Shown: piece after piece, positions 42,851-55,173 of the stretch
How the letters are laid out: every line of letters starts with the position of its first letter
Position numbering within the stretch: the stretch's first letter is position 1
Origin: Harmonia axyridis
Taxonomy: Eukaryota > Arthropoda > Insecta > Coleoptera > Coccinellidae
Length of the DNA stretch: 64,000 nucleotides
Assembly (NCBI RefSeq): GCF_914767665.1
Contig: NC_059504.1
Coordinates: forward strand, 10,294,501-10,358,500
Direction: 5' to 3'
Made by a program: the position numbers and the translations under genes
The notes under the pieces: model-generated
Databases searched by the model: none
Told to the model about the DNA's origin: nothing
The model's input: only the letters and a program-made list of their open reading frames with translations

Positions 42851-45800
42851 TAACTCCAGTATCTAAGATGGCTTCGAGGATGTTACACTCCTACAATACA
42901 AGGCTCTTGTCCAAAGAATTTCTTGCGTTGGCTAGAGATGGTGAAGCTTTTCGTCACCAGGTGATCCGGAGTTTCTTCCTTCTCCTCCCACAGAATCTGC
43001 AACATTCTTGTTGAAATCGAAAATCAAGATTTTTTTATTCCGAAAGTGATTTCAAAACTTGCTCCACCTTCGGTAGACTCGGATACATAGAAACATCATG
43101 ATTTTCGTTCATAAAAAATCTAATGTTTCTTCTTGAACAAAAATAATTTTGAATCAGAATTAGTACGTCGATTAGAATAAGTCAATTATAAGATTCAAAA
43201 TCAACTTGTTTTATGTATCTCCCAAAACTTCATAGCAAACGGAATATTAAGCTGGACGCCCTCTATACATTGAGTAGGCCATAAATTCTCAGAACATAGA
43301 CAAATCTCTAGTGTCACTCATGTCCGAGAGGTATCCAATGAGAATACCTTCTAAGGAGAAACAAACTAACCGTATGCGGCACAATGATCATAGATTTATA
43401 GACGCCTACTGTGTTTTGTTCTCGAGAAACGTGGATAATAAAAATCTATTATTAACCAGAAGAAAAGATTTCGAGATCATAGAAGCGTACGGCGACTTGG
43501 CGATTCGTCATTGTTTTATATATACATTCAAATTTATCGGCATTTCTCGGTGAGATTTATGTCATATTCACCTTTTAGAACAAATTTTGGAACGCTATGA
43601 TTTATCGTATGGATATTATAGAGATGAGGCATCGCCAAGGTTTTATTTGTTTTCAAATTAATATAGAGGTGTCAACATCGAGCAAATTTCTCATAGAGTA
43701 ATAGTTTCCATATATTCTTCTTCCCTTCAAATATAATGGGTAAACACATAGAATTCTCTTGATTAGAGAAAACTTCACACTAAACTATTTAATTCTGAAT
43801 GTTGAAGCTACAAAGGAAAAACAAATTTTTGTTACTGCATCTTTTCATCTGAGACAAATATGAATAAATGGTAAATGAAAAAAGTGTTTTAACTCGTGAA
43901 GCAATTTATTGTCAAATTTAATGTGCAAATTAAAGATTCGCCCTGTATATATAATAGGATTTTTATAATATAGCAGTCAATCATTAATCCCATAATTTGA
44001 CATTTGGCATCGCAGTTGTGTCATCCATAGATCTAATTCAGAAATTATATTGAACTTCGATGTTCACCACTACAGATTCCGTTTCTCTTTGGGCTCAACA
44101 ACTATAATATATGTCTCTTTGGTCAATATCGTGGGAGGCAAAGGAAAACATTCGGTCTCGATGGCTTTGATGTTTGTTTGTCAACCGTCTGGCGTCATCA
44201 TCATAAGCCATGAGTATTCGAGTGTATGAACATACAATAATTGTTAATGGTTTAGTGCGGAAATAGGTGAAAATATCTCTTAACACACTTAGACGAAAAT
44301 TAACAAAGTGGGATGATCGAGAATTTTTCTGTTTGGAATTTCAGATTATTTTTGACAAGGGCGTAAATATGAGGGAACTAGGGGTAAAGACCCCTTCCAG
44401 GACTCCCAAAATATAAAATTTCAGAATTCTCGCCAAAACAAAAACGAAAACTCTTCTCTTTTATTGATTTTATTACTTTTAACGCACTACGAGCACGTCT
44501 ACGTCCGAGGTTTATCATTTTGCTTTATTAATCCGCTTTGTCACCACTTGTTTGGCCATCTATGATCGGCATACAATTACCCCAGGTTTTCAGTTTTCAT
44601 TATCCTCGTTATGAAATTCCAATACTGCAGTTGTCTGAGTTATTCGCATCAAAAAATTGTCTGAGCTGTATTGTAGATACAATCAGATCAACAAATGGGT
44701 CAGGTTTGGCGTTATTATACATCCATAAAGAAATTGAACGCGATATTGATTCTGTGATAGAAAGTTTTGCGAATATAAAGAGGAGATTCTTGGAATTAGT
44801 ATTACAAAAAACATAAGGGACAAACTATATTACGAGTGAATGATTTTATTTCCCTTTCACAACAATTATTTTTGTTTCGTGAGTTTTTAGGCATAAAATA
44901 TTTATGTCTTTTGTTTATGATCACAAATCAATTGAAAGTTTTTTTACTGGAAAAAATGTGGAAGAATGTATAAACCTTTTACGAGTATTCATTTCTGATT
45001 AAATAATTGATGTGTACCTGACGATTTTTTTTTCAATTCCCCTCCTCAAAAAAAAAGGCACCCTTGGTTTTCAATTCGTGACTGATTCTTACTCAGATAA
45101 AATTCTCAGATTCAGGTATATTTGGACCTGAATTATGTGATGTTGAAATGATAAAACCATATTGACAACTCAGATGCAGGAAACTCAAATTCTTCTGTGA
45201 GAAACAATGCAAATTCTGCACTATGATTTATTATTTCCTTTTTTATCGCGGAATGTGTCAACTCTTATAATAAACTTCATTCTGTATGGTTAAGGTTGTT
45301 CGTTTCCAGGCATTATTTTGCCTTGAAGAATTCCTTACGTAATCATTCAGAATGGAAATAAGACCAGAAGAATATAGAGTTGTAGTGGCTCTTTACTAGC
45401 TCGAGAGATGGTGTTGAGGGCTGCACATTTTTTGGAGGACTGCACTTCTTGTAAGATAAATCCAACCTTGAACACTCTGAAGGTGAGTAGCCATAATGAA
45501 GATTGCATCAGTGATTAAATACTGCAATCTCCAAGAGAATGAGCAACACAAAAATCGACTGAAAACGCCATAGAGTTCTTCATGCTCGCGCATGCCCAAC
45601 ATGCTTCTCATTTCCAAAAAAGCTGAAAGTGGAATCGTATACAAACAAAAAGGCCAAATTTCATCAAAATCAGATGAGAATTGAAAGAGTTTGAGCTGAT
45701 GAAGGATTGGTGGCAGACAATGATGGTAACCAGATATAAAAATGTTGATTGTTTTCATTTCATAAGTGAGAATATGAGAAATGATACTCAGGAATTCTAA

Positions 45801-46630
45801 TGGAGTATAGTAATTCAGACGGCCTCTAGAAGTAGGTATACTCGTATAATCCAATTCTTTGTGATTTTATGGTTCGGGCATTCTTTGGTTCAGCTTCCAA
45901 TGACCAAGAAACGATTTTACTAGCTGTTCTTAAGCTCCATTAACAACAGGTCGAAGAAGCATAGCGAAAAGTGATTATTCCGAAGTCCGAGTGAGAGTAG
46001 ATCCTCTAGTTCTCTTCGAAGAATCGCTAGGGTCGTAAAATTCAGACTTGGTTTGGTTTCAACAACCTTATGACGTAAAGGCAGATTAAGTTCACCTGGC
46101 AAAACCCACGTTCATCATTTCATGATAAATATAACTAGGTGCTCACTTATAGCATGTGAGGAAGTTCCCAATATCTTAGGAAGTTTCTACAATTTAGTTT
46201 ATTTAACATTAATGGACTTTCTTTAGTTTTATCCTATATGAATTGTAATTTTCTCGTGAAATAGACATGTCTACCATTTCAGCAATGGCCGAAAGAAGAA
46301 TTAATAAACAAGAGTTAATTAAAATCACAGGCATTCAAGTGCAAATCTTTCAGCCATTACTAATTGGTAGTTCATCAAGAAACAAGTTTTATATGTCTAT
46401 GTTTTACTACCAAAATTATGGGGATTACATAAACGAGCAGTTTTGAAAATTATTTCAAGTTCATCATGCACTCAAGTTTATCATCATGCATCAGGCACTG
46501 AATAATCTACAAACCGGATGCAGATACAAGAAAAAGTGTTATAAAACTAAAAAGGCTTTAAAATATGGTAAAGAACGAGAAAACATTTCTGAATGTCATT
46601 CAAAATTTTTAGGATTTCAGGTATCATCTG
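42851..46630. other. Longest stretch with little content
   Basis: About 3.8 kb. The frames 43311-43553, 44538-44816 and the minus-strand 152-codon frame 45854-45396 have no recognised motif. The last overlaps nothing and could be a host exon, but its composition is not convincing. A GC-rich stretch at 44356-44420 (CAAGGGCGTAAATATGAGGG, ACTCCCAAAATAT) resembles the short element at 38388. Nothing else was recognised. Confidence 0.35.
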
Positions 46631-46633
46631 AAG

Positions 46634-47515
46634 TAGGAATTCACGGCTTGGCTTGATTTTCAAGCTACATACTTGATTTGAGCTTAACTTGATTTCAAGT
46701 CAAGCTCAAGTCAAATAGTAGTTTTTCAATCTCAAGTCGAGTAAAGTATTTATTTATCAAGTACTCAAATCATATCGAGCTACTTAATTATATTCAGTTT
46801 TATTGTGTAGTGTCACATCAATAAAAACATGATGAAATAAGAAGAAAACTTGCAAAAAACACTTTTCATTGAAGTTATTGTATAAAAAATCTGAAAAAAT
46901 CAACCTTTTTGAGAAAGAAACATAAATTAAATCACTATAAATTATAACAAAATAAAAAAATAATAAAAAACTGAAGTTTCTTAATATTGAGAAACCTCCA
47001 GGCTTTGTTTGATTTCACAATTTTACATCCAGGATCTAAGACATATAAGGCATCTTATCGATTTGTCGCCTAACCTATTGCGGGTTTTTATCACTGTAAG
47101 AGCAGCTCTGAAAAATTGTCTTTCAAAAAAGCTGGTGATATGTTGGCGTTGATAAAAAATTCTTGGCCATTTTGGCCAAGTTCGGAAAGATATTTCTGAA
47201 ACTACCAAAATCTGCCGATAGACTTCATAGAAATATAAGGGAACTACTAATAAAGTAACACTGGCGAGTGCTTCAGTCTCTCGTTGCTCGAGGAATCCCC
47301 TTATTTAATCTAAGCGCGCACGAGATTGCAGAAATATATGCCGTGCGACGCGTGCATATCAAGCTCAAGTAATATCAAGTAGCTTGATATCAAGTCATAC
47401 AAAAAACATCTAAAATAGAGTCAAACCAAGCTCAAGTATGTAATTTTTCACGAACATGATTTTCAAGTCAAGTAGTTGGTTAAAATATCAAGCTACCTGG
47501 CTTGATGAATCCCTA
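46634..47515 (-). pseudogene. hAT element, short derivative, copy 2, 882 bp
   Basis: The ends are TAGGAATTCACGGCTTGG (46634) and CTTGATGAATCCCTA (47515), inverted at TAGG(G/A)ATTCA. The flanks ATCTGAAG and ACTTGAAG match 6 of 8, consistent with the 8-bp hAT duplication. Subterminal CAAGT repeats lie at both ends. The minus-strand frame 47208-47023 has FFERQFFRAALTVIKTRNRL then GDKSIRCLICLRSWM, the hAT dimerisation domain with its 'ER-F--A' and 'K-R--L' motifs. The catalytic domain is missing, so it could only move with help. Confidence 0.82.
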
Positions 47516-48300
47516 ACTTGAAGAGATGCAGAACATCATTTAAATCTTGTTCAAGATTTCAAAGACTCTTAAGACAATTATATAACTGCTGCTTGAGAGG
47601 AAATAATCCCCAAAGAAGCTGAAAGAAGAAGTTATAATCCCTAAACGAATGAGTCTGGAGGGTTCAAAAACTTCTGATTTTATGGATCGTTCAACATTCA
47701 CCAAGATATAATAAACAATATATTACGAACATTCACTTCTCCTCATGACCCAATTTATGTAATCGAACAAGATTTATATTCAGAGGATTACATGCATGCA
47801 TATCCATTGAATATTTACGTGTAGACCATATAAGGCGTTAACCGTAAACACTTAAGATATGGATTAAATTTATTAAAGCGCCGGCTCTAGCTATCCTTGG
47901 GTATGTGTGGAAATTGAACAGATATTGAATCATTTCACTTTTTTCCATCATATTGTAGCCACTAATTATTCGTATGAGTTGATATAACTCGCGTGATATC
48001 GAAAGTAACGATCATAAATGAAATTTTGATGCGAGTTTGTTCAGTTAAGCACCTTTTCAGGAAACTTTTCACTACGGTTAATGAACGTCCAGAAAAAGTT
48101 TCGTGATAGTTCTGGATACAAATATTGGTTCGAAAATCATTCTACACAAATCCATAACTCTATATGTAGAATCCTTGAATACAGCTCAAGTTTCAAATTC
48201 ATTAGTTTATTCAAGAAAGAACTCATCATGAAAATATATACGATTCAATAACTATTAGAAATTGTTGAATTGTTTTATCAAAATCAGTAGAATACTGAGA
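47516..48300. other. No gene seen
   Basis: AT-rich spacer; no motif recognised. Confidence 0.45.
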
Positions 48301-48302
48301 GA

Positions 48303-49214
48303 TATACTAACTGACAAAGAAACTGCAACACCCAGAAAGAGCTGTTTCAATTTAATTTTTTTTTGGTAAAACATAGATGGTATAGTGAGGAGTAAATGAT
48401 TGAATTTGGAAAAAAAAAACGAATGGTTCACAATTTTTTTTACTAAATTTGTTAATAATGTGTTTGTCCACCGCGATTATCTATACACTCCCCAACACAT
48501 CTCGGCATTGATACAATAAGACGGTCTATTTCTTCTTGAGGGATACCATCCCAAGCTACCTGTATTTCATGTCTTAGAGCCGCCAGAGTCCGTGGGGGCT
48601 GAGGTAAATTTCCAAGCCTTCTAACCATGATGTCCAAAACATGCTCTATGGGCGGAAGATTGGGGGATCTGAGCTAACATAGCCATAGGTGGCTTCGAAA
48701 AAGTTTAAACTAACTCTGGCAACATGAGATCGGGTATTATCTTGCTGAAATATTGCATTCTCGAGCCGATTAAAGTAAGGGAGAACATATGGCTCCACTT
48801 TTTCTTGAAGGTAACGCAGCGCTGTCATGTTACCTCGAATAAAGACTAAAGGTGACCTAATTGCATATGCAATAGCACCCCATACCATAACGCCTACTGT
48901 CCGGTGTCTTTCATGACACACAACATCAAACTGAGGTTCACGTCTTTCTCCCCGACGTCATCTAACCCTTCTTCGGCCATCATGTGCACCCAAGGAGAAT
49001 CGAGATTTATCAGAAAAGAGGACCTGATGCCATTCCACATTCCAATGTTGACGTTCTCTGCACCACCGTAATCGTTGCCGGCGATGCTCAACCGTCAGAG
49101 GTAACACAAGATGGGGTCGATAATGCTGCAGTCCGAAAGACCTTATCCGGCGGTAAACCGTTCGGACAGTTACAGGATGACCTTGTTCTCCTAATCACTC
49201 ATCAGCCAAAGATT
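48303..49214 (-). pseudogene. Tc1 transposon, copy 3, 5'-truncated
   Basis: The 3' end TATACTAACTGACAAAGAAA lies at about 48303. Reading leftwards from 49214: EQGHPVTVRTVYRRIRSFGL (second helix-turn-helix end), the RQRLQWCRERQHWNVEW-type block, FSDKSRFSLGAHDG (first D; E changed to K), VGVMVWGAIAYAIRSPLVFI, RGNMTALRYLQEKVEPYVLP, NAIFQQDNTRSHVARVSLNF (second D). After a frame change comes a P-EHVLDIMVRR-equivalent carrying the catalytic E, then TLAALRHEIQVAWDGIPQEE and MPRCVGECIDNRG. This is the only Tc1 copy here that keeps the whole catalytic region. The first DNA-binding domain is missing. Confidence 0.85.
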
Positions 49215-49811
49215 TTTAATTTGTTCACAATACGACGAATAATGAGTCCTTCAACTGAATTATGTCGTGCATAATATGTTTTAAATTATTATTTACACTG
49301 AAAATTTTTAATTTTTTAAGTTGTTCCGTTCAAGAGTTATAATGTTTTCAGACACCCAAAAGGGAGGATACAATTCCATTTGAAAGTAAAGCTCTATTCA
49401 TTCTGACGAAATACTTCCAGTAAAATTTTAAACATGAAAAATATTGATCTAGAAAGAGTAATTATATATCAATTAGAATAAATTATTCAAGTGTTAAACC
49501 TACTTAAACCTAATTGCAGTTTTCATTATGATGTGGGAAGTAGAAGAACAGCAATGAAATAAAGCCATCAAATTTTCAATTGATCCAATTCTAAAATGTG
49601 TAAGAATTCCTTGGAACTGTACACATCGTAAACCAGAAGTGATATTTAGCCAATGCCGATTATGAATCAAACTTGTATATTATTACAGATTTTCGTCCAT
49701 TCATCTTTAAGTCATCTAATTTCGATGATTATTTTCGTAAGCGTGAGCTCTTCAACATGTTTTAAAATATGGATGAGTTAGTAGCACAAGCCCTTGTCAA
49801 TTGGTATGTAA
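49215..49811. other. No gene seen
   Basis: AT-rich spacer; nothing recognised. Confidence 0.45.
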
Positions 49812-50383
49812 CATGGAGTAATGAACAAAGATAGAGGAAGTATACGAAATTTTCACATGTCCCCAACATGGTTAGATTACGTTGTCGGATTGTGATATAT
49901 TTTGAAATCCACAATTTTACTATATTGTTATGAATGTATATTATATTGAATGATTCCCGATTAAATATGCAAATTCGAATATTTGGAATCCGATATTTTT
50001 CCTTATTGTCGAATTTATAATAAGCAGAATATTTATTATTTTCTGTATCTACCTGCTGAAATTCAAGGTTTGGCAAATTTTACTCTCCTATTGCCATCGG
50101 GTATTTCACGTCGTTTGGCGCGCTTGTGGTTTGTTTCTTGAATTTCTGATATAGTTAGGTATTTACTCCAATATATTTAGAGTTAATATGAAACGTTGAT
50201 TTACTATGGGACATAAGAAGTGCGTTCTTTGTGGAGAAACTCGCAAATTGAGTGAAATATCGTATCACTGATATGTTTTAATTTCCGCGCGCTTCATGTC
50301 AACTTTGGTAGTTCATGTTGGGGACAAATTTGCTTACTAAAAATGACATATATGCTCCCTCTCTCTATGTTTATTACTCTAAG
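49812..50383 (+). mobile_element. P-like non-autonomous element, copy 2
   Basis: 572 bp, in the orientation opposite to copies 1 and 3. The ends are CATGGAGTAATGAACAAAG and the inverse of CTTAGAGTAATAAACATAG. The plus-strand frame 50206-50271 reads MGHKKCVLCGETRKLSEISYH then stop. The spaced C--C at the start and the ISYH ending are the beginning of a THAP zinc-finger domain (C2CH). The second half of the domain is missing. Subterminal inverted repeats TGTCCCCAACATG / CATGTTGGGGACA occur near both ends. No matching 8-bp flanks were found for this copy. Confidence 0.65.
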
Positions 50384-50439
50384 GCCTCACCAGAACTTGG
50401 AAAATTTCAAAAAGAATATAAGAAAATGCTTAATACTCT

Positions 50440-50720
50440 CACATCTCACACGTATACCTTTATACAGCTCTGTGGTATCCAAGGGTGCAATTGGCACATG
50501 AATGAACGGGTGCTCAAAAGCTCCAGACTATTTTTTTTCAATATTACTCACGAAATAATCAATGAAGCCTAAAATTATTATTTTAAATTTACTAGGTCGG
50601 ATTTATTGTAACACAATTATGGGCTACATTTTTTCAATATTATGCTTATTTTTTTTTTGGTTCTGATTACGCTATCAACAGGAAATTTGGCAAGAAGCTT
50701 GAACTGATTATTCCATATAG
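50440..50720. repeat. R2-type repeat, partial
   Basis: CTCTGTGGTATCCAAGGGTG, GAATGAACGGGTGCTCAAAA and GCTCC form one arm. From about 50560 a block with TAAATTTACTAGGTCGGATT and GCAAGAAGCTTGAACTG resembles the 42.4-kb units. It lies directly after P-like copy 2. Confidence 0.5.
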
Positions 50721-51381
50721 ATAGACACACAAAATCTTGTATCGATAACTAGAAGCCGTTATCTTAAAGTGGCAATTTGAGTTTTGGACTAAATTCGACC
50801 ATAACCATATCAGGACAATCGGATGAGATTTTTCCTTGGTTCAACTGTGTGAATTTCATGTTGTAATGCTTATGTTATTTCTGTACTAATAACTCTAATC
50901 AATCTATGACTAAAGAGCAGCATCAGTAGATATTTTAAATAATTGAAGAATAATCGTTGTTGGAAATAGAGATTAGTCCAATAAAATAATCGAGGATTCT
51001 ATTCGGTGGATTGATCATTACAACACGCACTATGAGTAACTTTTATCAAACAGGGAACTGAAATTGTACTGCTTATCGGTAATTGTACGCCTATAAATGC
51101 ATCACTTCGGTTACATCAATGGTCCAAGGACTGGTTTCTTATCGGACACTCTGCTAACTGTCCATTTCAGTTCGTTTTCGATGTTAGCCTCTGAGTTTGA
51201 AATCGTCAACTTTAGCAGATGAAGAAATTGGAAGATTAACATTATAGAGTAGTGTGTGCACTCTGTGGTGCATCACCTTATTGAAGGACACACCGACTTC
51301 TGTGTTATGTTTCGTTGATTTAGGTTAGGTATATAAGGAAAATTATGCTTTAAGACTCTTTTTAGTAAAATGCGTTCGTTT
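50721..51381. other. No gene seen
   Basis: No recognised motif. Confidence 0.45.
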
Positions 51382-51985
51382 CATAGTAATAAACATAGAT
51401 AGAGGGAGCATATATGTCATTTTCTGTAACCAAATTTTCTTCCCAACATAAACTATCAAATCTGACATGGAGCGCGCGGAAAAGAGAATAGATCAGTGAA
51501 ACGATATTTCACTCAATTCGCGAGTGTATCCACAATGAACGCACTTCTTATGTCCCATAGTGAATCAAGGTTTCGTATTAACTCAAAATATATTGATATA
51601 AATATCTAAATATATCAGAAAACAAACTTCAAGCGCGCCAAACGACATGAAACAACCGATGACACTACGAGAGCAAAAGTTGCCAAACCTAGGATTTCAG
51701 CAGGTAGATACAGAAAATAATAAATATTCTGCTTATTATAAGTTTGACAATTTGATAAAAACATCAGATTCCAAATATTCAAATTTACATATTTAATCGG
51801 GAATCACTCAAATAAATATATTTCATTCAATATAATATACAATATATTCAATATAATATACAATCATAATGATATAGTAAAATTGTGGATTTGAAAATAT
51901 ATCACAATCCGAAAACGTAATCTAACCATGTTGGGGACATTTAAAACTTGCGTATACTCCCTCTATCTATGTTTATTACTCTATG
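51382..51985 (-). mobile_element. P-like non-autonomous element, copy 3
   Basis: 604 bp. The left end CATAGTAATAAACATAGATA and the right end (inverse) CATAGAGTAATAAACATAGA agree over about 30 bp with one 2-base gap. The minus strand from about 51557 reads MGHKKCVHCGYTRELSEISFH then stop, the same THAP-like start as copy 2 with several substitutions that keep both cysteines and the final H. A small internal duplication of CAATATAATATACAA lies at 51825-51865. The flanking 8-mers do not match. Confidence 0.65.
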
Positions 51986-53005
51986 GGTGAGGCAATCAAT
52001 ATAAATTATGCATGGAGCTTCAAACTGTTATTTTTCATCTAAGTGCATTTTAACTTGATTTCAAGAAAATAAAAATACAAAAATACAATACAAAATACGA
52101 AAATTATAGACGATGCCGACCTGATGATATAGCGATATCTGGGTACCAGTCTCACAAAATTTGCTAAAACTGTTTGATGATTGGATAATTATTTGATAGC
52201 TCATCTAAAAAAAAATCACAATAAGTTCACATATTACGTGTTCCATTGACTAAATTCCGGTACCTATATATTTGTTGCAATTCTTTCGATTCATGAATGT
52301 AACTGACGTAACACAAAAATATAATAACCTGAAATTTAGGTAATAAGACCCACCTCCAAAAAAGAGATGTTTTTCGTGAGAAACATAATACTCATTCATT
52401 TCACGACCAAAAAAGTAATCCTTGAAACGTGAAGCATTCACACCATGAATTTGTAATTATTGACTATTTCAGAATTACACGGTAGGTATCAACTTACAAC
52501 AACACAAGGGCAAACCGCAGGCAGAACCGAAGAACATCCAAAGTTCACTCGATTCATTTCGGGGTCTATTAAATCGTTACCCGTGTAAATGTATATTATG
52601 GCAATTACAGCGATCTACATTCACTACATATTATTATCGTAACAGTTAACAAAAACAGAAAGCTTGAAACGCCCCGAAGCTAATCGTGAGGCGGGGTCCT
52701 ATCTCTGAAAATCTAAATTCTAATCGATCAAGCATCTTCACATTGGGAAAATAAGAGAGATGTCTGAAATTATACGGGTTACCCAAAATTATCACACTTC
52801 GAGAGACTGTATTTTTTTTCGTTGTGAAAAGCCCTCGGGATGGATGTTTGATTTATTATATCGACTTCTGAATACCGAACGAGGAGATCTTTATCTACAA
52901 CGTATATCACCCTGGGATTTTCAAGAAGGCTTGACATTTTTCGAAAATTTCATTGTTGAAATGCATAAACCGAAAATAAATAATAAACGGAAAATCGAGG
53001 AAAAC
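51986..53005. other. No assigned gene
   Basis: The start (ATGCATGGAGCTTCAAACTG near 52008) resembles the R2-related blocks. The frame 52760-53014 (84 codons, SGWMFDLLYRLLNTERGDLY) is unrecognised. The rest is AT-rich. Confidence 0.35.
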
Positions 53006-53008
53006 ACT

Positions 53009-53080
53009 CACTGACTAAGCTTCCGGATCATTTAAGTGCTCATTTAATCATACACCTTTTACGCTCTTGGAGAACATAGT
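53009..53080. repeat. R2 half-repeat
   Basis: CACTGACTAAGCTTCCGGAT, TTAAGTGCTCATTTAATCAT and ACGCTCTTGGAGAACA match one arm of the 14.7-kb fold-back. Confidence 0.5.
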
Positions 53081-53126
53081 ACTGTCCACAAATATTCGAG
53101 TTGTGATTCAATATGTAGGTTACTTT

Positions 53127-53960
53127 TAGGGATTCACGGCTTGGCTTGATTTTCAAGCTACTTGGCTTGAGCTTGACTTGATTTCAAGTCATGTAGTAGT
53201 TTTTCAATCTCAGGTCAAGTCAAGTATTTATTCATCAAGTACTTGGATCATATCAAGCTACCAGCTTTTAGAAGTTTTATGGTGCAGTGTCACATCAATA
53301 AAAAAATGATGAAATGAAAAGAAACCTTGCAAAAAACACTTTCATTTATTAAATTTACTGTATAAAAGAACCGAAAATATCAACTTTTTTGAAATAGAAA
53401 CATAAATTGAATCACAATAAATCATAACAAAATAATAAAAAATGAAGTTTCTTAATATTGAGAAACCTGCAGGCTTTGCTTGATTTAATTATAATCTATC
53501 CAGGATCTAAGACACATGAGGCATCTTATAGATTTGTCGCCTAACTCATTGCGAGTTTTTGTAACTATAAGAGCAGCTCTGGAGAATTGTCTTTCAACAG
53601 GAGCTGAAGATGCTAGCGTTGATAAAAAATCCTTGGCCATTTTGACCAAGTTTGGAAAGATATTTCTGAAACTACCAAAATCTACCAATAGATTTCATAG
53701 TAATGTGAGAAAACTACTAATAAAGTCACACTGGCAAATGCTTCAGTCTCTCGGCGCTTGAGGAATCCCCTTATTTAGCAGGAGTTTGCAGAAATATATG
53801 CCGTGCGACGCGGGCATATCAAGCTCAAGTAATATCAAGTAGCTTGATATCAAGTCAAGCAAGAAATATCTAAAATCAAGTCAAGTCAAGCTCAAGTATG
53901 TAAGCTTTCACGAGCTTGAAAGTAGTTGGTTAAAATGTCGAGCTACTTGATGAATCCCTA
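53127..53960 (-). pseudogene. hAT element, short derivative, copy 3, 834 bp
   Basis: The ends are TAGGGATTCACGGCTTGG (53127) and CTTGATGAATCCCTA (53960). The flanks GTTACTTT and ATTAGTTT match 6 of 8. CAAGT-rich subterminal blocks lie at 53140-53260 and 53815-53945. The minus-strand frame 53688-53485 reads NIFPNLVKMAKDFLSTLASS, APVERQFSRAALIVTKTRNE and LGDKSIRCLMCLRSW, an uninterrupted hAT dimerisation domain of about 60 residues. The rest of the transposase is absent. It aligns with copies 1 and 2 throughout, so all three come from one short parent. Confidence 0.85.
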
Positions 53961-55080
53961 ATTAGTTTATATAGGTAACACCAATCATAATGAGCATATA
54001 TGTATTGGCACTGCAAAATACATAAGCCATTATAGCAAGATGACTTCAGCAAAATTTTGGTGTCAACGTTTTGGGTGGGATTTTTCTAGAATGATTTGAT
54101 GCTATAATGTTATAAATGACCTTTTAAATAGCACAACTTTTTTAACTTCATTGATGATCTAGAGCTCAATATTGTAGGAAATAGGTGCTATAAGCACGAT
54201 GATGCTTCACCACACAGAGAGAGACAAATATCTGCTTGAGTAAATGAAAATTTCTGGACACTAATGCCATGACCACCTCATTCACCATATCTGAGTCAGT
54301 TAGTTTTTTATTTATAGCGATATATGAAGCAGCTTGTCTAATATGTTGAGAGCACATCTCATCAGTAATCACTTCTTAGAAACCACATATGAAGCGACTC
54401 TAATATGATCCTTCGATGTGGGGCTTAGGTTCAAGCCACAGGTTAACATTTCGAAAAAATTTTAGTTTAACTTGAACCAAAAAGATCAAATTCAAATCAA
54501 GAAAACAATGGAACTCTAAATAATCTTTCTGACAAATTTTTTCCTACTCGCGTTTTACTGTTCCATGTGAAACAACCGAAGTAGATCTAGGTGGATCGCA
54601 ACTTTCTCAGTTGACCGTAATCCAACTTGACAGATTTATGAAACAACGCCGAAATCCAGAGGGTCTATACATAATCATCGGATGCTCTTCGAAGAACGGC
54701 ATATTCGATCCGCAAAAAAAAATAATTGTTGCCTACCCGAACTCCGGCTAAGATGTCTGGAGGTCATTCCACCACCGGCATAGGAACAGTTGATTCACCG
54801 ATACGGGCAGGAATACATGCAACTTAAAGGCTGCCACCAACCAACAAGATTTCATCATTGACGGAAATTCCTCGCGATAATTGATAATATTCATTTTATT
54901 GAATGGACTAGGTTATCTTGAGTGCCACTATTTGATATGACGGATTCATATTAATTTATTTCCTCAAAATTTTGTCGACGAACTGTGTAAATAAAAAAAA
55001 TTTCCTACATAAAACAATAAATCACAATTGACGAATCCAATATAGAAGCTAACGATACAAGATTTCCGAAAGAATTCTTT
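53961..55080. other. No gene seen; GC-richer patch
   Basis: Around 54580-54860 the sequence is less AT-rich and not repeated here; no coding frame is recognised. The rest is featureless. Confidence 0.4.
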
Positions 55081-55096
55081 TATTTTCTTGTCGGAT

Positions 55097-55145
55097 ACCC
55101 AGTGAAGGATCTACCGGCATAGTGACAGGGACCAAAGGACGGAGC
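55097..55145. repeat. GC-rich fragment shared with 41.7 kb
   Basis: ACCCAGTGAAGGATCTACCG and GCATAGTGACAGG match 41725-41773. The minus strand reads RPLVPVTMPVDPSLG, against RPLDSVTMPIDPSLG there. The differences leave the reading frame open in both, but the family is unknown. Confidence 0.5.
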
Positions 55146-55173
55146 CCCTTCGGCGAGCAGAGCGAGTCTAATA

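Noticed and set aside
45396..45854. 152-codon minus-strand frame as a gene
   Set aside because: No recognisable motif, no paralogue in the window and no splice or promoter context.
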